Source: Sphingobacterium lumbrici
GTDB lineage: Bacteria; Bacteroidota; Bacteroidia; Sphingobacteriales; Sphingobacteriaceae
NCBI RefSeq assembly: GCF_006476045.1
Contig: NZ_SRZY01000011.1
Coordinates: 124,001 to 188,000, forward strand
Reading direction: 5' to 3'
Length of the DNA stretch: 64,000 nt
The notes under the pieces were generated by a model. That model ran no database searches. It was not told the DNA's origin and was given only the letters and a program-made list of their open reading frames with translations. Of the stretch, positions 26,301 through 34,722 are shown piece by piece. Both the position numbers and the translations under genes were made by a program. Each line of letters begins with the position of its first letter. The first letter of the stretch is position 1.

Positions 26301-27364
26301 CCGGAAAAGGAATTCGTCCGGAGCATTTTGACAAGATCTTTGAAAATTACTTTCAGATTGAAAAGAAAGACCAGGAAACAGGATATGGGATTGGACTGGC
26401 GCTAAGTCGGCATATTGTACTGTTGCATGGTGGCAAGATATGGGTAGAGAGTCAAGCCGGCATAACAAGGTTTATCATCACCCTACCCTACTCGAAGGTA
26501 AGTAAAGAAGATGACACCCTTAAGGTTCCAACGCACCTATCCGACGGTATAGCGGTTGTTGATAAAAAGATAGAATACGCGGTAGATTTAGAGCATGCTA
26601 CGCCCAAAGTGTTGCTTATTGAGGATAATCCCGAATTGCTGCATTTGGTGGTTGATCTACTAAGAGATAGGTATGAAGTGATAACGGCTGCAGATGGCGA
26701 AGAGGGGCTTGAACAGGCGCGAACAGTATTGCCTGAGCTCGTCATCAGTGATGTCATGATGCCTCGAAGAAATGGAATTGAGCTGTGTGAAGCATTAAAA
26801 AATGATCCATTAACCAGTCACATACCAGTGATACTACTCACGGCAATGACGGGCGAGAACGATCAGATAACAGGCTTGAATAGTCGGGCGGATGCTTATC
26901 TGACTAAACCCTATAATCGGGAGATCCTCTTATTGCATATACGTAACCTGTTGGAATCACGTTATCAGATACAACAGAAGTATCGGCAGGAATTTGTGAT
27001 CGGTCCCCGCAATATTGTGATCAACACGATCGATGAAGAATTCCTTTCCAGATTTATTAGCGTAATAGAGACGGGGTTAGATGTGGGACAATTTGATGTC
27101 GAACATCTTGTTGACAAGATGGCTATGAGTCAGTCGGTACTTTATAAAAAGGTCAGGGCGTTGACGGGGATGACCATTAATGATTTTTCAAAGAGTATCC
27201 GATTGAAGAGGGCGGCAGCCTTATTGGAACAACGGGTTTATGCCGTGTCAGAGGTATCCATTATGGTTGGTTTTATGGATAGCAAGTACTTTGCCAAGGA
27301 GTTTAAGAAGTATTTTGGCATGTCACCATCGCAGTATATGTTGCGAGAGCAGGATGATAAATAG
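23348..27364 (+). CDS. Hybrid two-component system sensor/AraC regulator (HTCS)
   Basis: From ATG 23348 the protein is 1338 residues. Order: signal or anchor segment (1-30); about fourteen propeller repeats of the form DxxGxLWIGT (residues 40-690); a Y_Y_Y domain (about 700-780); a transmembrane helix (about 787-810); HisKA with the phospho-His at about 839 (NISHEIRSHLTLI); HATPase with NLLSNALKYT, NTGKGI and GIGLALSRHI; a receiver domain (VLLIEDNPELL, phospho-Asp about 1135 in SDVMMP, later TKPY); and a C-terminal AraC HTH (about 1230-1335). HTCS proteins bind oligosaccharides in the periplasm and switch on polysaccharide-use genes. Its neighbours are therefore its likely targets. Confidence 0.95.
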   Translation: MDNMKRAKAALLLVMMIVVPLFCCIGQLRHFHSMNVKDGLSQSGVLDIVQDDYGFMWFATRHGLNRYDGLRFKIYNHDKKNQGSLVDDYVNAVCKDSRGRLWVATSKGLDLYDTKQDCFVHLVFEDSLHAGVKRNVLRLLEDHKGNLWIGTDQGLYMLKNADPVQQAAHVQSIVDSAEGIGNDIWVLYEDTKQHLWVSSDKGLTKMISTGQQLKPVRITALEGHKHSTIRSIVEDDFGNIWFGTESDGLYRLNVMSNSVANFRNNTGQANTLVHNSVRKILKCNNGQLAIGTQGGLSILDVSTLSFSNSVHLPQVKYSLSQNSIYSLYEDEQGSLWVGTYFGGINVSYAGFTPFHDLFTENPAVTERHQVMRAITSDRKGNIWIGSEGGGVSKWNPKDNRISHYNISAKKQELTGNLVKTIYIDRTGNIWIGTSGGGLKLLEGETSEPRFYNLGLDSYKIKRSAILSIYEDRSGLFWIGGLGYNRIYKKQGVDLIDVTPKHIREAFDTETILSIYEGKEGNLWLLTEHKVYLFDFRNNSLEKVLEDQSDFTSIVQDHVGVLWIGKYYGGLIGYDPVQKKVRYRFDQETGLTNNNVVGLIEDSSGKLWIATQSGLNQLNSDRERLRSFTGLDGVQSEEFNYNAIHIVDDRLYLGSLNGLAYFNLDELAENSSPAKIVFSGLRLFNGVLEQPDIKSKLLKRNIVDRPTLTFTAQQNIFTIEFSLLSYIKSVKNRYAYKLDGVGDQWTFVENGEATFTNLPAGEYTLLVRGQNNDGIWSSVNSIDFKVLPPLWKTWWAYLFYIVAIGTLVFMAVRYMYLQALQQKEQQLHQFKMNFFSNISHEIRSHLTLIMAPIENALFLSSGTKVVESNLQQAKDSVTRLLRLVNELMDFRKAESQSLALKKINVDIEIFLEEIVRPFEQLAKDRNIVFNYTHSISSIVVGLDPFQFEKVLFNLLSNALKYTSEKGIIDFTAAIKDNLLTLTVQNTGKGIRPEHFDKIFENYFQIEKKDQETGYGIGLALSRHIVLLHGGKIWVESQAGITRFIITLPYSKVSKEDDTLKVPTHLSDGIAVVDKKIEYAVDLEHATPKVLLIEDNPELLHLVVDLLRDRYEVITAADGEEGLEQARTVLPELVISDVMMPRRNGIELCEALKNDPLTSHIPVILLTAMTGENDQITGLNSRADAYLTKPYNREILLLHIRNLLESRYQIQQKYRQEFVIGPRNIVINTIDEEFLSRFISVIETGLDVGQFDVEHLVDKMAMSQSVLYKKVRALTGMTINDFSKSIRLKRAAALLEQRVYAVSEVSIMVGFMDSKYFAKEFKKYFGMSPSQYMLREQDDK

Positions 27365-27510
27365 CGGAGACAGAGGATTTTCACCCTATATTCACAGATA
27401 TTTCGCCCCTATATTTCGTACGGAATCACCAAATTTGAAACAGCAGTCTATAAGCAAGATATAACCGTTTTTTGCGAGTTGCTGTTTTAAACCTAGAAGT
27501 GTAAATACGA

Positions 27511-29400
27511 ATGAAAATGCGAAAAATTTATTTTTGGATGATTTCTGTCTTCATTATTATAGGTTTGTGCACTATGTTTACAATAGAGTCGATAGCGCAC
27601 TTGGCTAAAAGTGTATCCAATGAACAGATTGTAAAACAGTGGCCTTCACATCCTCGTTTGCTGTTTGCGAAAGAGGATGAAAAAGCAGTAAAAAAGCAAG
27701 TTGCTGACAATGCTTTAGCCAAGAAGTTGTATCAAAGATTATTGGAGGAGGCCGACTCTCTACTTGCGATGCCAGTACAGGAGTACGTGTTGCATCAAGG
27801 GTATATACAAGATATGCTAACTGTTAGTAGGGAGCAGGTGTATCGCACAATTACGTTATCGATGGCCTATCGTATGACCAATGATAAGCGTTATCTGAAA
27901 AAATGTGAAGTAGAACTGATCAATGTATGCAGATTTCCGAATTGGAATCCAGTACACTATCTAGATGTCGCCGAAATGACGACAGCCGTAGCCATAGGTT
28001 ATGATTGGTTGTATGCAGATCTTGCCAAAGAAACACGTCAACTACTTGTTACTGCTATTAAAGAGAAAGCACTGAATTTAGCAGTTCAGGAGTATGAGAA
28101 CGGAACATCGGGTTCATGGTCCAGGAGGGAGACCAACTGGAATGTCGTCTGTAATACGGGCATGGTGATGGGAGCCTTAGCCATAGCCGAATCTGAACCA
28201 CAACTGGCACATCATATAGTGGAGAAGGCTGTAACATTTATTCCGAACTATTTAAAGCATTTTGCGCCAGATGGGGTGTGTTTTGAAGGCCCCGCTTATT
28301 GGGGATATTCCAATTCTTATTTATCAGTTTTACTTTCTGTCTTGCGATCCAATTTTGGGCAATATTTTGGATTGTCAGATTTGCCCGGAGTAAGACAAAC
28401 GGTTACCTACTATTTGGATACCACTAGCCCTGCAGGTAAGATTTTTAATTTTGCTAATTCCAGTAGCACCTATCCTGAGATTAATCCAGTATATTTTTTC
28501 TTTAGTAAACAATTTAATCAGCCTGAAGCTGCGGTGGCTTATAGAAACATTTTGGATAATGTACTTAAAGAATCCGTTCTTCCGAGAAGACACTCCGTAT
28601 TTTTCTTTTTAGCCTTAGCGTGGTTTGACAGTAGCATTCCGACATCATTACGGCCGGACAAAACTCTTAGGGTCTACAAAGGAATTAATGATATAGCTGT
28701 TTTTAAGACCGATTCTACTAAGCCTAATTCCATTTATTTAATCGCTAAAGGCGGAGATCCGGATGCAGCGCATCAGCAGATGGATGTAGGTACATTTATT
28801 GTCGAGTCAGACGGTGTGCGTTGGTCTGATGATCTTGGGTCAGATAGCTATGACTTGCCTGGTTTCTGGGACGGAAAACCGAATGGTAGAAGATGGAACT
28901 ACTTTAAGAATTCGAATCTAAGTCACAATACATTGAGTATAGATGGTAAGATTCAATATGCAAAAGGTAACGGCAAGATTGTGGACTATAATGATCGATC
29001 CGATCAGCCTTACTTTGTTATCGATATGACTTCAGCCTACGAAGGGCAGGCCAGATCGGTGTTACGTACCTTCAAGCATTTGAATAATCAAAAAATAAGT
29101 ATAAAGGATGAAATAGAGCTGGAAGAATCTTCTAGGCAAGTCATCTGGAATATGATCAGCAGCGCAGCTATAGCATGTAAAGGCGATGTAGCTATCTTGA
29201 CCAAAAATGGAAAGCAATTACGTATTACCGCCAAAGGGCCTCAAGGTATAACATTCCAGATAAAGGAAATTCCGGCAGCAATTGATCTCAAGGAATATGC
29301 TATACAAGGGTATCAGTTGCTACAGGTTGTGGCAAGCGGGACGCAGAACATTGTTTTGGAAGTCGAATTAGAAAGTTTGCCCGTCACATCGTTTCGTTGA
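27511..29400 (+). CDS. Heparinase II/III-type polysaccharide lyase, secreted
   Basis: The 629-residue protein has an N-terminal hydrophobic signal and HPRLLFAKEDEKAVKKQV, then an alpha/alpha-toroid with MTTAVAIGYDWLYADL, REDG-like RRETNWNVVCNTGMVMGALA (central Asn/Trp site), FEGPAYWGYSNSYLSVLL (Tyr) and a C-terminal beta-sandwich with AHQQMDVGTFIVESDGVRWS and SHNTLSIDGKIQ. These are heparinase II/III-like features; such enzymes cleave uronic-acid polysaccharides by beta-elimination. The unsaturated ends would feed the GH105 enzyme, and the sulfatases would trim sulfates. The exact polymer and PL family number are not assignable here. Confidence 0.88.
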   Translation: MKMRKIYFWMISVFIIIGLCTMFTIESIAHLAKSVSNEQIVKQWPSHPRLLFAKEDEKAVKKQVADNALAKKLYQRLLEEADSLLAMPVQEYVLHQGYIQDMLTVSREQVYRTITLSMAYRMTNDKRYLKKCEVELINVCRFPNWNPVHYLDVAEMTTAVAIGYDWLYADLAKETRQLLVTAIKEKALNLAVQEYENGTSGSWSRRETNWNVVCNTGMVMGALAIAESEPQLAHHIVEKAVTFIPNYLKHFAPDGVCFEGPAYWGYSNSYLSVLLSVLRSNFGQYFGLSDLPGVRQTVTYYLDTTSPAGKIFNFANSSSTYPEINPVYFFFSKQFNQPEAAVAYRNILDNVLKESVLPRRHSVFFFLALAWFDSSIPTSLRPDKTLRVYKGINDIAVFKTDSTKPNSIYLIAKGGDPDAAHQQMDVGTFIVESDGVRWSDDLGSDSYDLPGFWDGKPNGRRWNYFKNSNLSHNTLSIDGKIQYAKGNGKIVDYNDRSDQPYFVIDMTSAYEGQARSVLRTFKHLNNQKISIKDEIELEESSRQVIWNMISSAAIACKGDVAILTKNGKQLRITAKGPQGITFQIKEIPAAIDLKEYAIQGYQLLQVVASGTQNIVLEVELESLPVTSFR

Positions 29401-29464
29401 CGAATCATAGTCTTGGAGATTGGGAACCATACGAATAAATTATAAACGATAAATTAGAATCAAA

Positions 29465-31045
29465 ATGAACAAAACATTCCTATTATTATGCCTGCTGCCA
29501 TTTTTTGCAGCATGTAACAAAAAAGAGATTCCGGTAGAAGAAGTTATCGAAACACCTACCCCTCCCCCTACGGAAGTTGAGGATACCGGCTATACAAGTG
29601 ATCACGAGTATAATTTAAATGTTGTGTACTTTGTGCCCACGGATAATCCTGCCAAGTTAGACTATGAACGTAGACTAAGTGATATTATGTTATCAGCACA
29701 AACCTATTACGGCAATCAAATGAAGTTGAATGGATATGGCTTTAAAACCTTTGGATTGTTAACAAATAAGAGCAAAAAAAGGATAAAAATAATTACTATA
29801 CAGGCGAAGTACACGCACGACAAATATACTACTGCTAACTTGAGTAATATACTTGCTGAAGTGGATGCATATTTTGTGAGCCACCCTGACGAAAAATCAG
29901 GAGTGCACAATCTTATCATCCTGCCTTCGCAGCCAAGCGGTGTCGGTAATCCCTATGTAGGTGTAGGAAGAAGCTGTTTTTGGCCTGACAGAGGGGAGGA
30001 AGTTAACAGTCCTACAGGGCTTGGTGGATTAATGCACGAATTGGGGCACGCCTTGAATTTGCCTCATAACAAAGAGCGAGAGTCAAGAGCAAAGTCTCCG
30101 AACTATGGAACTGCGCTAATGGGGAGTGGTAATGGTACGTACGGAAAATCCCCTACCTTTCTTACCGAAGCCGATTGCGCGATATTGAATACCAACCAGA
30201 TTTTTCAAAAGACAACTTCTATCGAGTATTACGGTGTAGTAACGGCAAGTGTCAAATCTATTTACGCATCTTACTCAGCGGATAAACAAGCTATTATTGC
30301 GTCAGGAAAATTTACCAGCAGTGTTCCGGTTACCGCTGTTAATTATTACTTAGATCCTAATTATAATAATGAGGGAGTAGGCGTAGGTCACGACTATAAT
30401 GCCGTCACCTGGAGTACGAAAGTAATAGGGACTGATAGTTTTTACGTGGAATTGCCGATGATTGAAATGAATGATATGTTTAAAGAGAATAATCCTGCAG
30501 AATTAAAAGTGAAGCTCATTCATGAAAACGGAAATATAACAAATGCTACTTATAATTTTAATTTTTTGAATAATATTCCAATGATTAATCTTCCATTAGC
30601 CGGATTTGATAAAAGCGAATGGAGCATAATTGATATTAGTTCGGAAGAAACCACAGCAGAGTTAAAACCAGCTAGTAATATGATAGATAATGACAATAGT
30701 ACCTTTTGGTTTGCTAAGCATTCTGCGCCGGCCGCAGTCTTACCTCATCATGTTGCGATCGACCTGTCTCGTAATAATACTGCTGATGGTGTTACGATTC
30801 GCCAGCGGAATGATGTGTACCGAACAGTAAAAGATGTAGAGGTCCTGATCAGTTCGGATAATGTGAACTGGAGTTCTATTGGTAACTTTGTTGTACCACA
30901 TGCTGCCGGTGACTTTAAAATTCCTTTTGGTTCTTCCAGAATATTCAGATATCTTAAGATAATTGTTAAGTCTAATCATGCTACTGCTACTGCGGACATA
31001 AACAAATCATGTATTGCCGAAATAGGATTGTATAGAGGCCAGTAG
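29465..31045 (+). CDS. Metzincin-like metalloprotease lipoprotein with C-terminal discoidin-type domain
   Basis: The 526-residue protein has a lipobox (LPFFAAC, Cys near residue 17) and a Pro/Glu-rich linker. The protease-like domain carries MHELGHALNLPHNKE near residue 195, matching the zinc motif HExxHxxxxxH, and ALMGSGNGTYG as a Met-turn candidate. The C-terminal 150 residues (NMIDNDNSTFWFAKHSAP, IRQRNDVYRTVKDVEVLISS, FRYLKIIVKSN) look like an F5/8 type C carbohydrate-binding domain. It may attack a glycoprotein or proteoglycan substrate, which would fit the lyase and sulfatases beside it. A spacing of 64 bp suggests an operon with the lyase. Confidence 0.82.
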   Translation: MNKTFLLLCLLPFFAACNKKEIPVEEVIETPTPPPTEVEDTGYTSDHEYNLNVVYFVPTDNPAKLDYERRLSDIMLSAQTYYGNQMKLNGYGFKTFGLLTNKSKKRIKIITIQAKYTHDKYTTANLSNILAEVDAYFVSHPDEKSGVHNLIILPSQPSGVGNPYVGVGRSCFWPDRGEEVNSPTGLGGLMHELGHALNLPHNKERESRAKSPNYGTALMGSGNGTYGKSPTFLTEADCAILNTNQIFQKTTSIEYYGVVTASVKSIYASYSADKQAIIASGKFTSSVPVTAVNYYLDPNYNNEGVGVGHDYNAVTWSTKVIGTDSFYVELPMIEMNDMFKENNPAELKVKLIHENGNITNATYNFNFLNNIPMINLPLAGFDKSEWSIIDISSEETTAELKPASNMIDNDNSTFWFAKHSAPAAVLPHHVAIDLSRNNTADGVTIRQRNDVYRTVKDVEVLISSDNVNWSSIGNFVVPHAAGDFKIPFGSSRIFRYLKIIVKSNHATATADINKSCIAEIGLYRGQ

Positions 31046-31066
31046 TTTATTATATCTATGTATTTT

Positions 31067-31107
31067 GCAATACCCCCATAAAGTTAAACACTTTATGGGG
31101 GTATTGC
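31067..31107. terminator. Long bidirectional terminator between convergent operons
   Basis: GCAATACCCCCATAAAGT and ACTTTATGGGGGTATTGC form a perfect 18-bp stem with a 5-nt loop. It separates the metalloprotease gene from convergent pdhB and serves both. Confidence 0.92.
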
Positions 31108-31112
31108 AGGTC

Positions 31113-32099
31113 TTATTTTTTCAAATAAGATACTTCTTTAACCGCTTTTACGACTTTAGTGATACTTGGTAATGAAGCTTCCACTAAGTTTGGCGCATAC
31201 GCCAAAGGAACATCTGCAGATGTAACACGTGTTACAGGAGCATCTAAATAATCAAACGCATCTTTTTGTACACGGAAAGCAATCTCTGAAGAAATAGATG
31301 CCAAAGGCCATGCCTCTTCTACGACTACGAGTCGATTTGTTTTCTTAACAGAAGTGATGATTGCATCAAAATCAATTGGACGAACGGAACGTAAGTCGAT
31401 TAATTCTACACTGATTCCTTCTTTGGCCAATTCTTCTACCGCAGGAATTGCTACACGAGGAACCATTTTGCCGAAAGAAACAACCGTAACATCGGTACCT
31501 TCTTTCACTACATTTGCTTTACCAATAGGTAGGTAGTATTCTTCTTCAGGCACTTCTCCTTTATCACCGTACATGACTTCGGATTCCATGAAGATTACAG
31601 GATCAGGATCAATGATAGAAGATTTTAATAAACCTTTTGCATCATAAGGATTGGAAGGGATAACTACTTTTAGACCAGGTGTATTTGCATACCAGTTTTC
31701 AAAGTTTTGTGAGTGTTGCGCGCCTAATTGTCCGGCATTACCTGTTGGTCCACGAAATACAATCGGACATGAAAATTGTCCGCCTGACATTTGGCGCAAC
31801 TTCGCAGCAGCATTGATTACTTGGTCGATTGCTACTAGAGAGAAGTTGAATGTCATAAACTCAACGATTGGTTTCAAACCATTCATGGCAGCACCCACAG
31901 CGATACCTGCAAAACCTAATTCTGCAATTGGTGTATCAATTACACGTTTTGCTCCGAATTCATCCAGCATACCTTGGCTTACTTTATAAGCACCGTTATA
32001 CTCTGCAACTTCTTCACCTAATAAAAATATAGTTTCATCTTTACGCATTTCTTCGTTCATAGCTTCACGAAGTGCTTCTCTGAATTGTATTTCTCTCAT
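31113..32099 (-). CDS. pdhB: Pyruvate dehydrogenase E1 component, beta subunit
   Basis: The 328-residue protein has the transketolase pyrimidine-binding and C-terminal domains of E1-beta: ALREAMNEEMRKDETIFLLG, VIDTPIAELGFAGIAVGAAM near residue 55, NAAAKLRQMSGGQFSCPIVF, GAQHSQNFENWYANTPGLKV, and VELIDLRSVRPIDFDAI near 240. With E1-alpha it decarboxylates pyruvate on ThDP within the pyruvate dehydrogenase complex. No E1-alpha gene adjoins it, so the subunits are encoded apart. Branched-chain E1-beta proteins are similar, but the substrate-side motifs favour PDH. Confidence 0.9.
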   Translation of the reverse strand: MREIQFREALREAMNEEMRKDETIFLLGEEVAEYNGAYKVSQGMLDEFGAKRVIDTPIAELGFAGIAVGAAMNGLKPIVEFMTFNFSLVAIDQVINAAAKLRQMSGGQFSCPIVFRGPTGNAGQLGAQHSQNFENWYANTPGLKVVIPSNPYDAKGLLKSSIIDPDPVIFMESEVMYGDKGEVPEEEYYLPIGKANVVKEGTDVTVVSFGKMVPRVAIPAVEELAKEGISVELIDLRSVRPIDFDAIITSVKKTNRLVVVEEAWPLASISSEIAFRVQKDAFDYLDAPVTRVTSADVPLAYAPNLVEASLPSITKVVKAVKEVSYLKK

Positions 32100-32224
32100 C
32101 AGTTTGTAAAATAGTGTCTTTTTTGTCGAATACGCAAAACTACTATTTAAAATTGATATTTCGTAATGAATACAGTGTTAAAAAGCATGATGTGTGTCAT
32201 TTTTTGATGAGCGTTTGTGACTAT

Positions 32225-32848
32225 CTAATAAATAGTTGTGTACTGGTTTTCGATAAACTTCTGTAGCCAAAGATTGAGGTTTTTGAGGGCTAATGGAATA
32301 TCCCAAGTCTCCTTATTTCTTTTTTCTACGTAATTAGAAATGGCTCTGACTTGTATTGCGGCTATGTTTTCCTGCGAAGCGACATAATATACTGCAGCTC
32401 CTTCCATGCTTTCGATTTCTATTTGAGGCAGTCGGCTTCTAATTTTCAGGATACTTTTTTCGTTGCCGTGTGCGGTGTTGACACTTATCGCCTCCACCTG
32501 TGGTATATCCAGAATAATATTGGACGGAATAACACCTGTCCAGGAAGAAATTCCAAACCCCAATTCTTCCAAGGATAAAAACTGCTGATCGTCTTCGGCA
32601 CCCAGTTCGGCAATGCTATCTTTACCGATATAAACCACATCTCCGATATTTTTACTGTTGCCGAAAGCTCCGGCTATACCAACGTTGAGAATAAGATCGT
32701 ATTTATTTTTAATGAGCTCTTGTCCAAGATGGTAAGCTGTAGCCACCATTCCAACTCCTGTTATCAAATAGGGTATATTCCGGTTTTCCAATAGAGGAAT
32801 ACAAGGAAGAATTTCGTCTTTTGTAGCAGCTACTATTAATAGGGTCAT
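32225..32848 (-). CDS. mqnB: Futalosine hydrolase
   Basis: The 207-residue protein belongs to the nucleoside phosphorylase/hydrolase fold: LIVAATKDEILPCIPLL at the N-terminus, NVGIAGAFG near residue 56, and the EMEGAAVYYVASQ-type segment (here ESMEGAAVYYVASQENIAA) with the base-contacting Glu, near 143. MqnB removes the base from futalosine in the alternative menaquinone pathway, common in Bacteroidota. MTA/SAH nucleosidase is the nearest alternative. It is divergent from queD by 59 bp. Confidence 0.85.
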   Translation of the reverse strand: MTLLIVAATKDEILPCIPLLENRNIPYLITGVGMVATAYHLGQELIKNKYDLILNVGIAGAFGNSKNIGDVVYIGKDSIAELGAEDDQQFLSLEELGFGISSWTGVIPSNIILDIPQVEAISVNTAHGNEKSILKIRSRLPQIEIESMEGAAVYYVASQENIAAIQVRAISNYVEKRNKETWDIPLALKNLNLWLQKFIENQYTTIY

Positions 32849-32895
32849 ATTATAGCGTAATGGATTTGAAGTGCTAAAATATAGTTTTTTAGGAT

Positions 32896-32903
32896 TATCT
32901 TTG
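32896..32903 (+). promoter_or_regulatory. -7 element (TATCTTTG) of queD, abutting the ATG
   Basis: This exact TAnnTTTG match has its last G 5 nt before the queD ATG, identical in sequence and spacing to the rlmN promoter. It predicts a leaderless message. Confidence 0.6.
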
Positions 32904-32907
32904 CATT

Positions 32908-33321
32908 ATGGTATACATTACAAGACGAGAACGATTCAGTGCGGCGCATAAATTGCATCGTCAAGAATGGTCTTTGGAAAAGAATGAGGCAACATTTGGC
33001 AACTGTTCGAATCCCAATTGGCATGGACATAATTATGAATTATTTGTTACGGTAAAAGGCGAAATAAATCCCATTACCGGATTTTTGATCGACCTCAAGG
33101 TAATGAAAAAGATAATCAATTTGTATGTTATTGAGAAATTAGACCATAAAAATGTCAATTTGGATGTAGATTTCATGCAAGGGAAGATGGCCTCTACCGA
33201 AGTAATTGCCATGGAGATATTCCATGTTCTCAAACCATTATTTGAAGCAGAAAACGTCCAGTTACACTGTGTTAGATTACACGAAACAGAGAATAACGCT
33301 GTTGAATATTACGGCGAATAA
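32908..33321 (+). CDS. queD: 6-carboxy-5,6,7,8-tetrahydropterin synthase (QueD/PTPS family)
   Basis: The 137-residue protein has the family's zinc and catalytic layout: FSAAHKLH (first His), [13 protein letters not shown] near residue 31 (catalytic Cys and HGH zinc ligands), LDHKNVNLD near 80 and [12 protein letters not shown] at the end. QueD converts 7,8-dihydroneopterin triphosphate to carboxytetrahydropterin for queuosine and other deazapurines. It lies 19 bp before folE, which makes its substrate, so the two form an operon. PTPS activity toward biopterin is the alternative. Confidence 0.9.
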   Translation: MVYITRRERFSAAHKLHRQEWSLEKNEATFGNCSNPNWHGHNYELFVTVKGEINPITGFLIDLKVMKKIINLYVIEKLDHKNVNLDVDFMQGKMASTEVIAMEIFHVLKPLFEAENVQLHCVRLHETENNAVEYYGE

Positions 33322-33340
33322 TCATAAAAATCAATTAGAA

Positions 33341-33970
33341 ATGAGTAATCCTACGGATTTCAATGAAGAATTAGATGGCTATGTTAAGATAGACCAGTAC
33401 AATACGCAGCACGTGGAACGTGTAGCAAATCATTATAAAGATATTTTAGAAGCACTAGGCGAAAACCCGAACCGGGAAGGCCTTCTAAAAACGCCGGAAC
33501 GTGTAGCCAAAGCATTGCAGTTTTTGACACACGGTTATGACATTGATGCGGCAGAAGTCTTGAGAGGTGCGATGTTTGAAGAAGAATACAGCCAAATGGT
33601 AGTGGTTAAAGATATTGAGGTGTACTCGATGTGTGAACATCACATGTTGCCATTTTTTGGTAAAGCCCATATTGCATATATCCCCAACGGTCATATTGTT
33701 GGTTTAAGCAAGATTCCACGGGTGGTGGATATCTATGCACGTCGTTTACAGGTACAAGAGCGCCTGACGAATGAAATCCGCGATTGTATCCAACAGACAT
33801 TGAATCCGGCGGGAGTAGCGGTAGTGATAGAATGTAAACACATGTGTATGGCCATGCGTGGTGTGCAGAAGCAAAATTCGGTGACGACAACTTCGGCTTT
33901 TACCGGTGCTTTTCAAAGTGATGTTACACGGTCGGAGTTTCTGAGACTGATTACTGCCTCGTTAGATTAG
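33341..33970 (+). CDS. folE: GTP cyclohydrolase I
   Basis: FolE converts GTP to dihydroneopterin triphosphate, the first step for folate and deazapurines. The 209-residue protein shows [40 protein letters not shown] (zinc Cys and His), [20 protein letters not shown] and [17 protein letters not shown] (second zinc Cys). The frame is open back into queD, but ATG 33341 begins the conserved protein and follows the queD stop by 19 bp. The operon couples production and use of dihydroneopterin triphosphate. Confidence 0.96.
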   Translation: MSNPTDFNEELDGYVKIDQYNTQHVERVANHYKDILEALGENPNREGLLKTPERVAKALQFLTHGYDIDAAEVLRGAMFEEEYSQMVVVKDIEVYSMCEHHMLPFFGKAHIAYIPNGHIVGLSKIPRVVDIYARRLQVQERLTNEIRDCIQQTLNPAGVAVVIECKHMCMAMRGVQKQNSVTTTSAFTGAFQSDVTRSEFLRLITASLD

Positions 33971-34052
33971 TTGGCTTACAAAATTAAACCCAACGCCTGT
34001 TGAATTGTCATCCCGAAATCATCAGAATATACACGATATAAAATAAGTTCAG

Positions 34053-34060
34053 TACATTTG
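34053..34060 (+). promoter_or_regulatory. -7 element (TACATTTG) of the O-methyltransferase gene
   Basis: This exact TAnnTTTG match ends 6 nt before the ATG at 34066, again predicting a leaderless start. Confidence 0.58.
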
Positions 34061-34065
34061 CAGGT

Positions 34066-34701
34066 ATGTTTCAAAATGAAGAGCAAATAAATTCTTATTT
34101 AGAGCAGACCTGCGATGATGAAAATGCGTTGTTGAGAAGGATAAATAGGGAGACTTATTTGAAAGAAACCATGCCCCACATGCTATCAGGGCATTATCAA
34201 GGACGGGTGCTTGCGATGCTGAGTAAACTGGTGTCGCCTAACCAAATTTTGGAAATAGGTACTTTTACCGGATATGCAACGTTATGTTTAGCGGAAGGGT
34301 TGCAGCAGGGAGGAGTATTACACACGATTGATATCAATGAAGAGCAGGAGGAACGTGTTTCCGGCTACTTTTTGGAATCGGAATATGCCATGAATATCAA
34401 ATACCACATAGGAGACGCAGTGACGGTACTCCCTATGATTGAAGGCGATTTCGACTTGGTATTTATAGATGCGGATAAAAAGAGGAATTTAATTTATTTC
34501 AATATGCTGATTGACCGTGTACCCTCGGGTGGGTTAATCTTAATTGACAATGTGTTGTGGAAAGGCAAGGTTTTTGATGAAAAGCCGGATGTACAAACCC
34601 AACGGATTGTTGATTTAAATAGTACATTGGCAAAGGATCTACGGGTAGAAAAACTGATTTTGCCAATTAGAGATGGGCTTTTTGTGTTACGCAAAAAGTA
34701 A
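34066..34701 (+). CDS. Class I SAM-dependent O-methyltransferase (COMT-like)
   Basis: The 211-residue protein matches the caffeoyl-CoA O-methyltransferase-like family: MLSGHYQGRVLAMLSKLVSP, ILEIGTFTGYATLCLAEGL near residue 63 (SAM motif I), LHTIDINEEQEE, DLVFIDADKKRNLIYFNMLI near 130 with the metal-binding Asp-Ala-Asp-Lys, and LILIDNVLWKGKVFD near 160. The substrate is unknown. It leads a run of cell-wall genes on the same strand, but nothing in the sequence ties it to them. Confidence 0.88.
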   Translation: MFQNEEQINSYLEQTCDDENALLRRINRETYLKETMPHMLSGHYQGRVLAMLSKLVSPNQILEIGTFTGYATLCLAEGLQQGGVLHTIDINEEQEERVSGYFLESEYAMNIKYHIGDAVTVLPMIEGDFDLVFIDADKKRNLIYFNMLIDRVPSGGLILIDNVLWKGKVFDEKPDVQTQRIVDLNSTLAKDLRVEKLILPIRDGLFVLRKK

Positions 34702-34722
34702 TTGTTGAACTAAGAAAAGGAT

